Source: an uncultured Pseudacidovorax sp. (GTDB lineage: Bacteria; Pseudomonadota; Gammaproteobacteria; Burkholderiales; Burkholderiaceae_C). Taken from it: 52,061 nucleotides of DNA. The DNA is taken from assembly GCF_913773995.1 (NCBI RefSeq), contig NZ_CAJYES010000019.1, forward strand, positions 1-52,061, in the 5' to 3' direction. The position numbers were made by a program, and so were the translations under genes. Positions 15,790 through 24,436 of the stretch are shown here, in pieces. The notes beneath the pieces were generated by a model. That model was not told where the DNA came from and made no database searches. It worked only from the letters and a program-made list of their open reading frames with translations. Each line of letters starts with the position of its first letter. Positions within the stretch are counted from its first letter, which is position 1.

Positions 15790-15809
15790 ATAGATAGCTA
15801 GCTAACTAT
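15790..15809. promoter_or_regulatory. Near-perfect 20-bp palindrome, likely MarR operator
   Basis: ATAGATAGCTAGCTAACTAT, symmetric except for one base pair, ends 10 bp before the MarR-type start codon, overlapping the ribosome-binding region. MarR proteins commonly bind palindromes with a TAGCTA-type core of this length. AT-rich against a GC-rich background. Confidence 0.65.
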
Positions 15810-15819
15810 ATTGGAGAGC

Positions 15820-16311
15820 ATGTCCGATGACGTCCTCTCCCCTTCCGCGGCCGATCCCGCGGAGTTGCGCACCCTCACCTTCTCGCTCAACCTTTTGCAG
15901 CGCGCCTATCGCGCCGCGGCCGACCGGGCGGTGGCGCACCTGGGCATCTCGCAGGCGGCCGGCTGGGCGCTGCTGACCATCGGTCGTCAGGGCGACGGCA
16001 CCCGGCAGGGCGTGATCGCCGACCTGCTGGGCATCGAGGGCCCCACGCTGATCCGCACGCTGGACCAGCTGACCAGTGCCGGCCTGGTCGAGCGGCGTGA
16101 GGACCCGGCAGACCGCCGCGCGCGCACCCTGCACCTGACCGAGGCCGGCAGCGCCATCCTCGCCCGCATCGAGGAAGCCCTGACCGCTCTGCGCACCGAG
16201 CTGTTCCAGGACATCCCGGCCGAGGATGTGCGCGCCTGCCTGCGCGTGTTCGGCACGCTCTGGACCCGCCTGGGCAAGGCCGACCGCGGCGGCGCCGCCA
16301 CGGAAGCCTGA
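15820..16311 (+). CDS. MarR-family transcriptional regulator
   Basis: A 163-residue winged-helix repressor. The recognition region R-Q-G-V-I-A-D-L-L-G-I-E-G-P-T-L-I-R-T-L-D-Q-L and the wing motif R-E-D-P-A-D-R-R-A-R-T-L-H-L-T (the D-x-R-x(3)-L signature) are clear. ATG at 15820 follows TTGGAGAGC; a TTG nine bases upstream is ignored. It heads the efflux operon, one base before the FUSC gene, and probably represses it until an aromatic acid or similar ligand binds. Confidence 0.92.
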   Translation: MSDDVLSPSAADPAELRTLTFSLNLLQRAYRAAADRAVAHLGISQAAGWALLTIGRQGDGTRQGVIADLLGIEGPTLIRTLDQLTSAGLVERREDPADRRARTLHLTEAGSAILARIEEALTALRTELFQDIPAEDVRACLRVFGTLWTRLGKADRGGAATEA

Positions 16312-16312
16312 G

Positions 16313-18478
16313 ATGCAACTGTCCCGCCTGCTGCCGCGCTTCAGCGCGGCCGAGATGATCTTTTCCGCGAAATGCTTCGCGGCCGCGATGCTGGCCATGG
16401 GCGTGGCGAGTTGGGCCGGCATGCCGCGGCCCTTCTGGGCGCTGATGACCACCTACATCGTGGCCAATCCCATGGCGGGCGCGGTGCGGTCCAAGGCCGT
16501 GTTCCGGCTGCTCGGCACGCTGCTGGGCTGCGCCGCCACGCTGCTCATGGTGCCGGCCCTGGTCGACGCGCCCGAACTGCTCACGCTGGCCCTGGCCCTG
16601 TGGGTGGCCCTGTGCCTGTTCGTCTCGCTGCTCGACCGCACGCCGCGCGCCTACCTCTTCATGCTGGCCGGCTATTCGGCGGCGGTGATCGGCTTTCCGG
16701 CCGTGGGCGCGCCCACCGGCCTCTTCGACACGGCCACGGCGCGCGTGCAGGAGATCGGCCTGGGCATCGTCTGCGCAGGGCTGGTGCACAGCCTGGTGTG
16801 GCCGGTGAGTCTGGCCCCCACCCTGGTCGGCATGATGGACCGCACCCTGGCCGACGCCGGTGCCTGGCTGCGCGCCATGATGCAGGCGCCGGCCGCAGAC
16901 GCCGGGCGCCCTGCCGCGCCGGGGCAGCAGGCCGCCCGCCGCAAACTGGCCGCCGACGTCTCCCAGTTGCGGGTGATGGCCACGCATGTGCCCTTCGACA
17001 CCAGCCACCTCCAGTGGACGGCCGAAGCCATTCGCGCGCTGCAGCACGAGGTGGCCGCGCTCACGCCCTTCGCCTCGGCCGTGGACGACCGGCTGCGTGC
17101 CCTGCGCGATGCCGACGGTCGGCTGCCCGCCGACGTCGAGCGCACCGTCGGCACCGTGCTGGCCCGGCTGACCGAAAGCGGCCGCGCGGGGCCGGACCTG
17201 GCGGGCCGCCCGCTGCCGGAGGCGGACGCGGCCCGCCTGCGCGCCGCCGCCCGCTCGCTGGGCGACGCGACATCGACCACCGACGACTGGACCCGCGCGC
17301 TGCGCACCGGCCTGGCCGTGCGACTGGAAGAGCTGATCGACGCCTGGGCCGCCTGCGTGCAGCTGCGCGAGCGCATCGACGCCGGCCTGGCCGGCCGTCC
17401 GCAGCCGCTGGCCGCGCGCAGCGCCCGGACGGCCGCGCCTGCAGCGCGCGACGTGCTGCACCGCGACGTGGGCATGGCCGCCTGGTCGGCGCTGGCGGCC
17501 ATGGTGGCCATCTGCCTGTGCTCGGCCTTCTGGATCCTCACCGGCTGGTCGGGCGGCGCGGCCATGCCCATGATGGCGGCGATCTTCTGCTCCTTCTTCG
17601 CGAGCATGGACGATCCGGTGCCGGGCATCTACGCCTTCCTGAAGGCGCTGCTGATGTCGCTTCCGCTGGGCGCGCTCTATGTGCTGGTGCTGATGCCGCT
17701 GGTGGTGGACCTGCCCACGCTGGCCCTGGTGTGCGCACCGGTCTTCCTGGTGCTGGGCGCCTATCTGGCACGGCCCGCGACCATGCTGCGGGCCATGGGG
17801 CTGCTGCTGTCGGGTGTGATGGGCACGCTCTCGCTGCACGACACCGGACAGGCGGATTTCGCCAGCTTCATCAACAGCAACATCGCCCAGGTGCTGGGCG
17901 GCGCGGCGGCCGGGGTGGTCACGGCGCTGATGCGCTCGGTGAGCGCCGAATGGAGCGCCCGTCGCATCCAGCGCCGCACCTGGCGCGAGCTGGGCCGCCT
18001 GCCGCGCAGCGCCGACGACGCCCAGGCCCGGCTGCATGCCGCGCGGGTGCTCGACCGCATCGGCCTGCTGGCCCCGCGCATCGCCCAGGCCGGCGGCACC
18101 GTGGCCGGCGTGAATGCAGACGACGCGCTGGTGGACCTGCGCATCGGCACCGACCTGCATGCGCTGCAGCGCCATGCCGCACTGCTGCCGGGCCGGCTGG
18201 GGCCGGAGATCCTGGCGCAGGTGGCGCGGCTGTTCCGCGAGCATCCTGCGCAATCCACCACCCAGCAGGCCGCGCAGGCCCAGCCCCAGCTGGCAGAGCG
18301 CATCGACGAGGCACTGCGGGCGCTTCTGCCGGCGGCACCGGCCACGTCGACAGACCCTGCCGATGCCGCCGATGACCGCCGCCGCGTGCTCGCCGCCCTG
18401 GTCGGGCTGCGGCGCAACCTCTTTCCCTCGCGGCCCTGGCGGCTGACCCCCATTGCCACGCAGGAGGCCCTGGCATGA
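16313..18478 (+). CDS. FUSC-family aromatic-acid/fusaric-acid efflux protein
   Basis: A 721-residue inner-membrane protein of the FUSC family (AaeB-like). Two membrane blocks are seen at about residues 20-175 and 390-545, each with several hydrophobic segments, separated and followed by soluble helical regions. R-P-F-W-A-L-M-T-T-Y-I-V-A-N-P and the second-half W-S-G-G-A-A-M-P-M-M-A-A are typical. With the DUF1656, HlyD and outer-membrane genes that follow it forms a tripartite pump. The ligand is likely a hydroxylated aromatic acid, but that is family knowledge only. Confidence 0.9.
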   Translation: MQLSRLLPRFSAAEMIFSAKCFAAAMLAMGVASWAGMPRPFWALMTTYIVANPMAGAVRSKAVFRLLGTLLGCAATLLMVPALVDAPELLTLALALWVALCLFVSLLDRTPRAYLFMLAGYSAAVIGFPAVGAPTGLFDTATARVQEIGLGIVCAGLVHSLVWPVSLAPTLVGMMDRTLADAGAWLRAMMQAPAADAGRPAAPGQQAARRKLAADVSQLRVMATHVPFDTSHLQWTAEAIRALQHEVAALTPFASAVDDRLRALRDADGRLPADVERTVGTVLARLTESGRAGPDLAGRPLPEADAARLRAAARSLGDATSTTDDWTRALRTGLAVRLEELIDAWAACVQLRERIDAGLAGRPQPLAARSARTAAPAARDVLHRDVGMAAWSALAAMVAICLCSAFWILTGWSGGAAMPMMAAIFCSFFASMDDPVPGIYAFLKALLMSLPLGALYVLVLMPLVVDLPTLALVCAPVFLVLGAYLARPATMLRAMGLLLSGVMGTLSLHDTGQADFASFINSNIAQVLGGAAAGVVTALMRSVSAEWSARRIQRRTWRELGRLPRSADDAQARLHAARVLDRIGLLAPRIAQAGGTVAGVNADDALVDLRIGTDLHALQRHAALLPGRLGPEILAQVARLFREHPAQSTTQQAAQAQPQLAERIDEALRALLPAAPATSTDPADAADDRRRVLAALVGLRRNLFPSRPWRLTPIATQEALA

Positions 18479-18690
18479 CCGGCGAAGCGACGTTCTATGG
18501 CGTTTACGTGCCCTGGCTGCTGGTGCTGGCCGTGCTGGCCTGGGGCCTGTGCTGGGCGGCGCGCCGGCTGCTGGGCGGGCTGGGCTTCTACCGCTGGGTG
18601 TGGCATGCCGCCCTGTTCGACACGGCGCTCTACGTGCTGATCCTGTTCTCGCTCACCCGGCTCACCGCTTCGGGAGGATTCTTCTCATGA
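18475..18690 (+). CDS. DUF1656 small membrane protein (AaeX-like)
   Basis: A 71-residue protein with two hydrophobic segments (about residues 10-28 and 45-62). DUF1656 proteins always accompany FUSC/HlyD pumps, as AaeX does in E. coli. The G-E-x-x-F-Y-G-V-Y-V-P start and the H-A-A-L-F-D-T-A-L-Y-V segment are typical. ATGA overlaps occur at both ends. Confidence 0.9.
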   Translation: MTGEATFYGVYVPWLLVLAVLAWGLCWAARRLLGGLGFYRWVWHAALFDTALYVLILFSLTRLTASGGFFS

Positions 18691-19754
18691 CTTCGACAAC
18701 AACGATGACGACGACCCGCGCCCGCGCCTTCGGGGCGCAACTGCTGCGGGTGCTGCTGACCCTGGCCGTTGTGGCCTTGGCGATCTGGGCCGCCCTGCGG
18801 CTGTGGGACCACTACGAACTCGCGCCCTGGACGCGCGACGGCCGCGTGCGGGCCAACGTCGTGCAGGTGGCACCCGATGTCAGCGGGCTGGTGAGTACGG
18901 TGCGCGTGCAGGACAACCAGCCCGTGCACGCGGGCGACGTGCTGTTCGAGATCGACCCGGCCCGCTTCGCGCTCGCGGTGCAGCAGGCCCGTGCGGGCGA
19001 GCAGTCGGTCCAGGTCGGCCTGGCCCAGGCCCGGCGCGAGGACGCCCGCAATGCCAGCCTGTCGGACCTGGTGCCGCGCGAGGCCCGCGAGCAGACGCGC
19101 GCGCGGATGGAAGCCGCCGCCGCCGCCATGGCCCGCGCGGAAGTCGATCTGCACACGGCCGAACTCAACCTGGCGCGCGCGACGGTGCGCGCGCCGGTGG
19201 ACGGCTGGGTCACCAACCTGGACCTGCGCACCGGTGCCTATGCCGCGGCAGGCCGCGGCGCCATGGCCATCGTCGACCGCGGCTCCTTCTACGTCGAAGG
19301 CTATTTCGAAGAGACCAAGCTGGCCCGCATCCACCCCGGCGACGCCGTGCGCGTGACGCCCATGGGCAGCCGGCAGGCCCTGTCGGGCACGGTGCAGAGC
19401 ATCGCCGCCGGCATCGCCGACCGCGACCGCTCGACGGGCGCCAACCTGCTGCCCAGTGTCAATCCGACCTTCAACTGGGTGCGGCTGGCGCAGCGGGTGC
19501 CGGTGCGCGTGCAGCTCGATACGCCGCCGTCAGCCCAGGGCCTGGTGGCGGGGCAGACGGTGCTGGTGGAGGTGGTTGCGCAACGCGATGCGCCCGCCGC
19601 CCAAGGTACCGGCGCAGGCAACCCGAAGCCTTCCGAGGCGCCTCCCGCGGCCAAAGGTGCGAGCGCTACGGCGGCCGAACCGCTGGCAGGCGGCCATGCC
19701 GGGCCGGCGAGCGCCAAGGGCGGCGCCGGCTCCATGCAAGGAGGCCGGGCATGA
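18687..19754 (+). CDS. HlyD/AaeA-type periplasmic adaptor protein
   Basis: A 355-residue membrane-fusion protein: one N-terminal anchor (about residues 17-38), a lipoyl-like half (W-T-R-D-G-R-V-R-A-N-V-V-Q-V-A-P-D-V), a coiled-coil hairpin at about 90-150, then A-T-V-R-A-P-V-D-G-W-V-T and the beta-barrel. It links the FUSC pump to the outer-membrane channel encoded next. The C-terminal 45 residues are an Ala/Gly/Pro-rich tail not usual for AaeA. ATGA overlaps on both sides. Confidence 0.92.
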   Translation: MTSTTTMTTTRARAFGAQLLRVLLTLAVVALAIWAALRLWDHYELAPWTRDGRVRANVVQVAPDVSGLVSTVRVQDNQPVHAGDVLFEIDPARFALAVQQARAGEQSVQVGLAQARREDARNASLSDLVPREAREQTRARMEAAAAAMARAEVDLHTAELNLARATVRAPVDGWVTNLDLRTGAYAAAGRGAMAIVDRGSFYVEGYFEETKLARIHPGDAVRVTPMGSRQALSGTVQSIAAGIADRDRSTGANLLPSVNPTFNWVRLAQRVPVRVQLDTPPSAQGLVAGQTVLVEVVAQRDAPAAQGTGAGNPKPSEAPPAAKGASATAAEPLAGGHAGPASAKGGAGSMQGGRA

Positions 19755-21217
19755 CGCGACCCCATCGCCGCCGCGCTGCCACCTTCGCGCGGCGCACCCC
19801 CGCCCTGTTGGCCGCGCTGCTGCTGGCCGGCTGCGGCAGCCTGGCCGTCGGCCCCGACTACCAGGTGCCGCCCGAGTCCGCGGTGCAGAACCCGGCCGCC
19901 GCCCGGCCCTTTCAGGAAGCGCAGGCACCCGACGCCAGCGTCGCCATCGCCGCCGAGCCGCTGCCACCCCGCTGGTGGCACCTGTTCCACGACCCGACGC
20001 TCGACACGCTGGTACAGGAAGCCCTGGACCACAACACCGACCTGCGCGTGGCGGCCGCCAACCTGGAGCGCCAGCAGGCCGCCCTGGCCCAGGTGCGCGC
20101 CGAGGAAGAGCCGCAGCTGTCGCTGTCCGGCGGGCCCGCCTTCGGCCATGTGTCGGGTCTGTCGGAACTGGCGCCCGAGGTCAGCCCGCCCGACCAGTTC
20201 GCCTACAGCCTTGGCGCCGGCCTGTCGTACCAGGTCGACGTGGTCGGCGAACTGCGACGCGCCGCAGAGGCCGCGCGGGCCGATACCGCCGCCGCTGCTG
20301 CCGCGGTGGACCTCGCCCGCGTGAACGTGGCCGCCGGCACCGCGCGGGCCTATGCCACCGCGTGCGCCACCGGCCAGCAGATCGCGGTGGCCGAGCGCTC
20401 GGTGGCCTTGCAGCAGGAACAGCTGGCCGTGGTGCAGCGGCTGCACGATGCCGGCCGGGCCGGCGCCACCGACCTGGCCCGCTCGCGCTCGCTGCTGGCA
20501 CAGCTGCAGGCCGCGCCGCCGGCGCTGCGTGCACAACGCCAGGCTGCGCTGTACCAACTGGCGGCCTGGCTCGGCCGCACGCCCGGCGCGCTGCCCGCCG
20601 ACGTGCAGCAATGCGCTACCGTGCCGCAGGTGGCCGGTGCCCTGCCGGTGGGCGACGGCGCGGCCTTGCTGCGTCGCCGACCCGACATCCGCCGCAGCGA
20701 GCGGCAACTGGCCGCAGCGACGGCCCGCATCGGCGTGGCCACGGCCCAGCTCTATCCCAAGGTGTCGCTCGGCCTGTCGGCGACCTCGACCGGGCCGGCC
20801 AACGACTTCCTGGGCCGCGACACCTTCGCGTGGAACTTTGGACCGCTGATCCGCTGGAGCCTGCCCAACACCGGCGCCGCGCGGGCGCGCATCGCCAGCG
20901 CGCAAGCCTCCGCCCGCATGGCGCTGGCGAGCTTCGACGGCACGGTGCTTCAGGCGTTGCGGGAAACCGAGACCGCCCTGTCGGCCTACCGGCAGGAGCT
21001 GATTAGCGTGGAAGCGCTCAAACACGCACGCGACGACAGTGCCCAGGTCGCCAGCCAGGCCCAGCGCCTGTATGTGGGCGGGCGCAGCGCCTACCTCGAT
21101 ACGCTCGACGCTCAACGTTCGCTGGCCAGCGCCGAATCCAGCCTGGCCGCGGCGCAGACGCGCGTGGCACAGGAGCAGGTCGCGGTCTTCATGGCACTGG
21201 GCGGCGGCTGGGAGTGA
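19751..21217 (+). CDS. NodT/OprM-type outer-membrane efflux lipoprotein
   Basis: A 488-residue outer-membrane channel. The N-terminus has a lipobox, L-L-L-A-G-C, followed by G-S-L-A-V-G-P-D-Y-Q-V-P, typical for the NodT subfamily. Two repeats of the OEP domain follow, with the R-R-P-D-I-R-R-S-E-R-Q-L-A-A-A motif near residue 316. The last gene of the FUSC operon; its ATG overlaps the adaptor stop. It forms the exit duct of the pump. Confidence 0.92.
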   Translation: MTRPHRRRAATFARRTPALLAALLLAGCGSLAVGPDYQVPPESAVQNPAAARPFQEAQAPDASVAIAAEPLPPRWWHLFHDPTLDTLVQEALDHNTDLRVAAANLERQQAALAQVRAEEEPQLSLSGGPAFGHVSGLSELAPEVSPPDQFAYSLGAGLSYQVDVVGELRRAAEAARADTAAAAAAVDLARVNVAAGTARAYATACATGQQIAVAERSVALQQEQLAVVQRLHDAGRAGATDLARSRSLLAQLQAAPPALRAQRQAALYQLAAWLGRTPGALPADVQQCATVPQVAGALPVGDGAALLRRRPDIRRSERQLAAATARIGVATAQLYPKVSLGLSATSTGPANDFLGRDTFAWNFGPLIRWSLPNTGAARARIASAQASARMALASFDGTVLQALRETETALSAYRQELISVEALKHARDDSAQVASQAQRLYVGGRSAYLDTLDAQRSLASAESSLAAAQTRVAQEQVAVFMALGGGWE

Positions 21218-21233
21218 GGCGCAGCGCGCCGCC

Positions 21234-21587
21234 TCAGCGCGCCGCGGCCATGTCCATGCCCGCACCGGGCGTGGGCGGCGAGCGCATCGATTCGCTGTGG
21301 CCGCCTTCCGCCAGGGCGCTGCGGGCTTCCGACGCGGTCGGCGAGGTGCGCGTGGACCGCGCGACCTTGGCCGGCCCCATCGGGGACGGACGTGGGTCGG
21401 CCGTGAACAAGGGGATGCCCGTCAGTTCGGCAGCGGGAACCTGGGGCGGGTCTCCCGCCTGACCCTGTGCAAACGCGGCCGTGCTAAAGGCCAGTACCAG
21501 CGTCGCCAGCCCTGCTGTGCGCCCTCTCGCCAGCGCGCTGGACACGCGCAGTGGTGAAGCAGATCCGATGAGCTTGCCCAAATGCAT
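21234..21587 (-). CDS. Small exported protein of unknown function
   Basis: A 117-residue protein with a signal peptide (L-A-T-L-V-L-A-F-S-T-A-A-F-A-Q) and a Pro/Ser/Ala-rich mature part of about 75 residues with no recognised domain. The start is strongly supported by an AGGAGG ribosome site seven bases upstream. It converges with the efflux operon. The size and composition resemble DUF4148-like small periplasmic proteins of Burkholderiales, but the match is not secure. Confidence 0.65.
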   Translation of the reverse strand: MHLGKLIGSASPLRVSSALARGRTAGLATLVLAFSTAAFAQGQAGDPPQVPAAELTGIPLFTADPRPSPMGPAKVARSTRTSPTASEARSALAEGGHSESMRSPPTPGAGMDMAAAR

Positions 21588-21815
21588 GGCGACCTCCTGG
21601 TTCGGGGCTGCTTACGGCAGTACGGCCTGTTCCGCAACCATGCATGCACTGTCGAGCGCGTCCGCACAAGCCTGTGTCGGTAGCACCATCGGCGCGCTGT
21701 AGGCCGTGGTGGGACAGCTCATGTCGCCAATCGCGGGGCCGGCGTCGGCCGCCAGGCATTTAGACTCGCAAGATTTCACCCACAACAAGGCGCCCCGGGG
21801 CGTCCACACCTCTCC

Positions 21816-22280
21816 ATGACAGCACGTGCCTCGAGCGTCGAAGCACTGGAAGCCGAAATCGCGCGCCTGACCCAGGAACGTCGTGACCTCGAACGCCAGC
21901 AGCGGCAGTTGCGGGTCGACGAACTCAAGGCCCTGGTCGACGACTTTGCCCAGAAGCTGGGCACCGCCGGGTTCAGCCTGCAGGAGGGCATCGACGCCCT
22001 CCAGGCCCGCGCCCGGCCGGCGCCGCCGCCCGTCGAACAGCCCGTGCGGCATTCGGTCATCAAGCCCGCCCCCTTCGTGACCGCCCCCCGGTCGGAACCC
22101 CGGCCGCCGATGGACGCCGTGCACCTGCGGGCGCAGAGCGTGCTGGGCAGCGACGCCATCGACTGGCTCAAGCGCGCCCATCCGCTGCTGGGCGGCATGA
22201 CGCCGGCCCAGATGGCGGCCACGCCCCGCGGCGAAGAGAAGGTGCTGGCCCTGCTGGCCGCCTACGCACGCGGCGCCTGA
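21816..22280 (+). CDS. H-NS-like coiled coil fused to a DUF2384-like C-terminal domain
   Basis: A 154-residue protein in two parts joined by a Pro/Arg linker. Residues 6-65 form a coiled coil (V-E-A-L-E-A-E-I-A-R-L, then V-D-E-L-K-A-L-V-D-D-F) like the oligomerisation region of Burkholderiales H-NS proteins. Residues 112-152 (D-W-L-K-R-A-H-P-L-L-G-G-M-T-P, then A-T-P-R-G-E-E-K-V-L-A-L-L) match the pattern of the DUF2384/MbcA-ParS antitoxin domain, W-L-x(4)-P-x-L-G-G-x-T-P. The H-NS DNA-binding A/T-hook motif is absent. It stands alone, with no RES-type toxin gene nearby. Confidence 0.75.
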   Translation: MTARASSVEALEAEIARLTQERRDLERQQRQLRVDELKALVDDFAQKLGTAGFSLQEGIDALQARARPAPPPVEQPVRHSVIKPAPFVTAPRSEPRPPMDAVHLRAQSVLGSDAIDWLKRAHPLLGGMTPAQMAATPRGEEKVLALLAAYARGA

Positions 22281-22398
22281 GTTGCACCCTTCGATCTGAA
22301 GAAGACCACGCGTCCCGCCAAGCCGCCACTGCGGCAGGCAGATCTCGATGCGCGCCGCCTCCTACGGCGTCCGGGTGGCTCGCCTTCATCGATGACTT

Positions 22399-23295
22399 CT
22401 AAGGGAGCACCGTAAGAGCGGCGTACTCATCACCCAGGAACTGCAGAAACGCCTGCCCCAGCGTGGAAAGCGGCCGATGCGTGTTGCTCGCGGCCAGGAG
22501 GGGGAAGGCCGGCGCATGCGGCACGGGCACCAGCACGAGCCGGCCGGGTGCAAAGGTGCGGGCCGACAGGTCGTCGACAAAGGCGACGCCGGCGCCACTG
22601 GCAGCCATGGCGCAGGCGGCATGGCCCGAGCGCACCTCGACCGCGCGCCGCGGCACGATGTCGCGCTCGGCCAGCCAGCGCTCGATGACCTGGCTCTGCG
22701 GCGCCTCGGGGCTGTACAGAACCAGCCGCTCGCGCAGGGCCGCGTCGAAATCGAACACCGGCGCTGCCAGCAGGGGATGACCAGGCGCGAGGGCACACAG
22801 CAGGCGCCACTGCCCGATCTCACGCAGGTCGAGCACGGGATGCTCGAGCGGCGCTGACGAAACAGCGAGATCGGCATCCTCTGCGACCAACAGCTTGACG
22901 ATCTCCCGCGTGGGCAGCGCCTCGAAACTGACCTGGGCATCCGGAAAGCGCGCGAGCAGCCGCGCCGTGGCCCTCGGCACGAGCTCCAGTGCCGTGTTGG
23001 CGCTGGAGAGCACCCTCAACGTGGCATGGGTGCCGAAGCGCAGGTGCTGCGCCACGTCCTGCACATGGCGCACGCCGCGATAGACCTTGTCCACCTCGGC
23101 CTGCAGGGCGCGCGCCTCCGGTGTCGCAAAGAGCCGTCCGTTGCGCCGCTCGAAGAGCGCGACGCCCAGCTGCAGTTCCAGGTGCCTGACCATGCGGCTG
23201 ACGCCGGGCTGCGACACGTGCAGCAGGCGCGCGGCGCCGGTGATGGAGCCCGCACTCATCACGGCACGGAAGATTTCGATCTGTCGCAGGTTCAT
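22399..23295 (-). CDS. LysR-family transcriptional regulator
   Basis: A 298-residue LysR regulator with start M-N-L-R-Q-I-E-I-F at 23295. The winged helix is at residues 1-60 (A-G-S-I-T-G-A-A-R-L-L-H-V-S-Q-P-G-V-S) and a periplasmic-binding-type effector domain fills the rest. It diverges from a Bug receptor plus FAD oxidoreductase operon, which it probably controls. A longer frame upstream has no family resemblance and was not used. Confidence 0.92.
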   Translation of the reverse strand: MNLRQIEIFRAVMSAGSITGAARLLHVSQPGVSRMVRHLELQLGVALFERRNGRLFATPEARALQAEVDKVYRGVRHVQDVAQHLRFGTHATLRVLSSANTALELVPRATARLLARFPDAQVSFEALPTREIVKLLVAEDADLAVSSAPLEHPVLDLREIGQWRLLCALAPGHPLLAAPVFDFDAALRERLVLYSPEAPQSQVIERWLAERDIVPRRAVEVRSGHAACAMAASGAGVAFVDDLSARTFAPGRLVLVPVPHAPAFPLLAASNTHRPLSTLGQAFLQFLGDEYAALTVLP

Positions 23296-23446
23296 GGCGA
23301 CGAGCACCGACCGCGCAGGCCAGAACCAGAGGGATTCGCAGGCATGCCCGACCATAACAGCCAGACATACCCCGCCGACACCTTGGTATTGGTCGCCACA
23401 GCCGTCGATTCCTACGATCGCTCCCACGTATTCCAAGGAGACATCC

Positions 23447-24436
23447 ATGCAACACATGCTTCGCCGCCGCTGGCTGGCCGTGGCTGCGGCCACCGCGTTC
23501 GGCACCACCGCACTGATGCCCCTGGCCTGGGCACAAAGCTATCCAGCCAAGCCAATCACGCTGGTGGTTGGCTTCGCACCAGGTGGTTCCGGCGACATCC
23601 TGGCCCGCCTCATGGGCGACGCACTGGGCAAGGCGCTCGGACAGACCGTGGTCGTCGACAACCGGCCCGGCGCAGGCGCCACTATCGCCACCAGCTATGT
23701 GGCCACCGCGCCGGCGGACGGCTACACGCTGCTGTTCGTGACCAGCGGCTTTCCGGGCAGCACGACCCTGTACCCCAAGCTGAACTACGACACCGTCAAG
23801 ACCTTCGCGCCGGTGGCGAAGGTCGGCGCCTCGCCCGTGGTGGTCGTGGTGCCGGCGGCCTCGCCCTTCAAGGACTTCCGCGCCGTACTCGATGCGGCCC
23901 GCAAGTCGCCTGGCAAGCTCAACTACGCCGCGGGCGGCGGCGGTGCCACCACCACCAGCCTGGCGGCCGAGTTCCTCAAGAGCGAGGCCAAGGTCGACAT
24001 GCAGATGATTCCGTACAAGGGCTCCGGCCCGGCCTTGACGGCCCTGCTCTCGGGCGAGGTGGACCTGGGCTTCGACATCCCGTCCAGCGCCCTGCCCCAC
24101 ATCCAGTCCGGCAAGCTGCGGGCCTTGGCCGTGACCACCGCGAAGCGCTCGGCCGTGCTGCCCGAGGTGCCCACGGTGGCAGAGCTGGCGGTGCCCGGCT
24201 TCGAGGTGGCGGGGTGGTTCGGCATCCTGGCCCCCGCCGCGACGCCACCCGCCATCGTGGAGCGCCTGACCCGCGAGGTGAATGCCGCGCTGGCCCAGCC
24301 TGCGGTACAGCAGCGCCTGCAGGCGCTGGGCGTCGAGCCTGGCGGCGGCACCAGCGCCGCTTTCGGCCAACTGATCGCTGCCGAGACCACGCGCTACGGC
24401 GAGGCCATCCGACGCCTGGGACTGAAGGCCGAATGA
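23447..24436 (+). CDS. Bug/TctC-family substrate-binding protein
   Basis: A 329-residue periplasmic receptor: signal peptide ending A-W-A-Q, then Y-P-A-K-P-I-T-L-V-V-G-F-A-P-G-G-S-G-D, the standard Bug ligand loop, D-N-R-P-G-A-G-A near residue 75, P-Y-K-G-S-G-P-A near 185 and E-V-P-T-V-A-E near 240. Ribosome site AAGGAGA. It overlaps the FAD oxidoreductase gene by ATGA, so the receptor and the enzyme probably serve the same compound. No TctAB membrane partners are present. Confidence 0.93.
   Translation: MQHMLRRRWLAVAAATAFGTTALMPLAWAQSYPAKPITLVVGFAPGGSGDILARLMGDALGKALGQTVVVDNRPGAGATIATSYVATAPADGYTLLFVTSGFPGSTTLYPKLNYDTVKTFAPVAKVGASPVVVVVPAASPFKDFRAVLDAARKSPGKLNYAAGGGGATTTSLAAEFLKSEAKVDMQMIPYKGSGPALTALLSGEVDLGFDIPSSALPHIQSGKLRALAVTTAKRSAVLPEVPTVAELAVPGFEVAGWFGILAPAATPPAIVERLTREVNAALAQPAVQQRLQALGVEPGGGTSAAFGQLIAAETTRYGEAIRRLGLKAE

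Noticed and set aside
15555-15797. An 80-residue frame between permease and MarR genes
   Set aside because: It is Ala/Arg/Pro-rich, covers the double hairpin and has no ribosome site.
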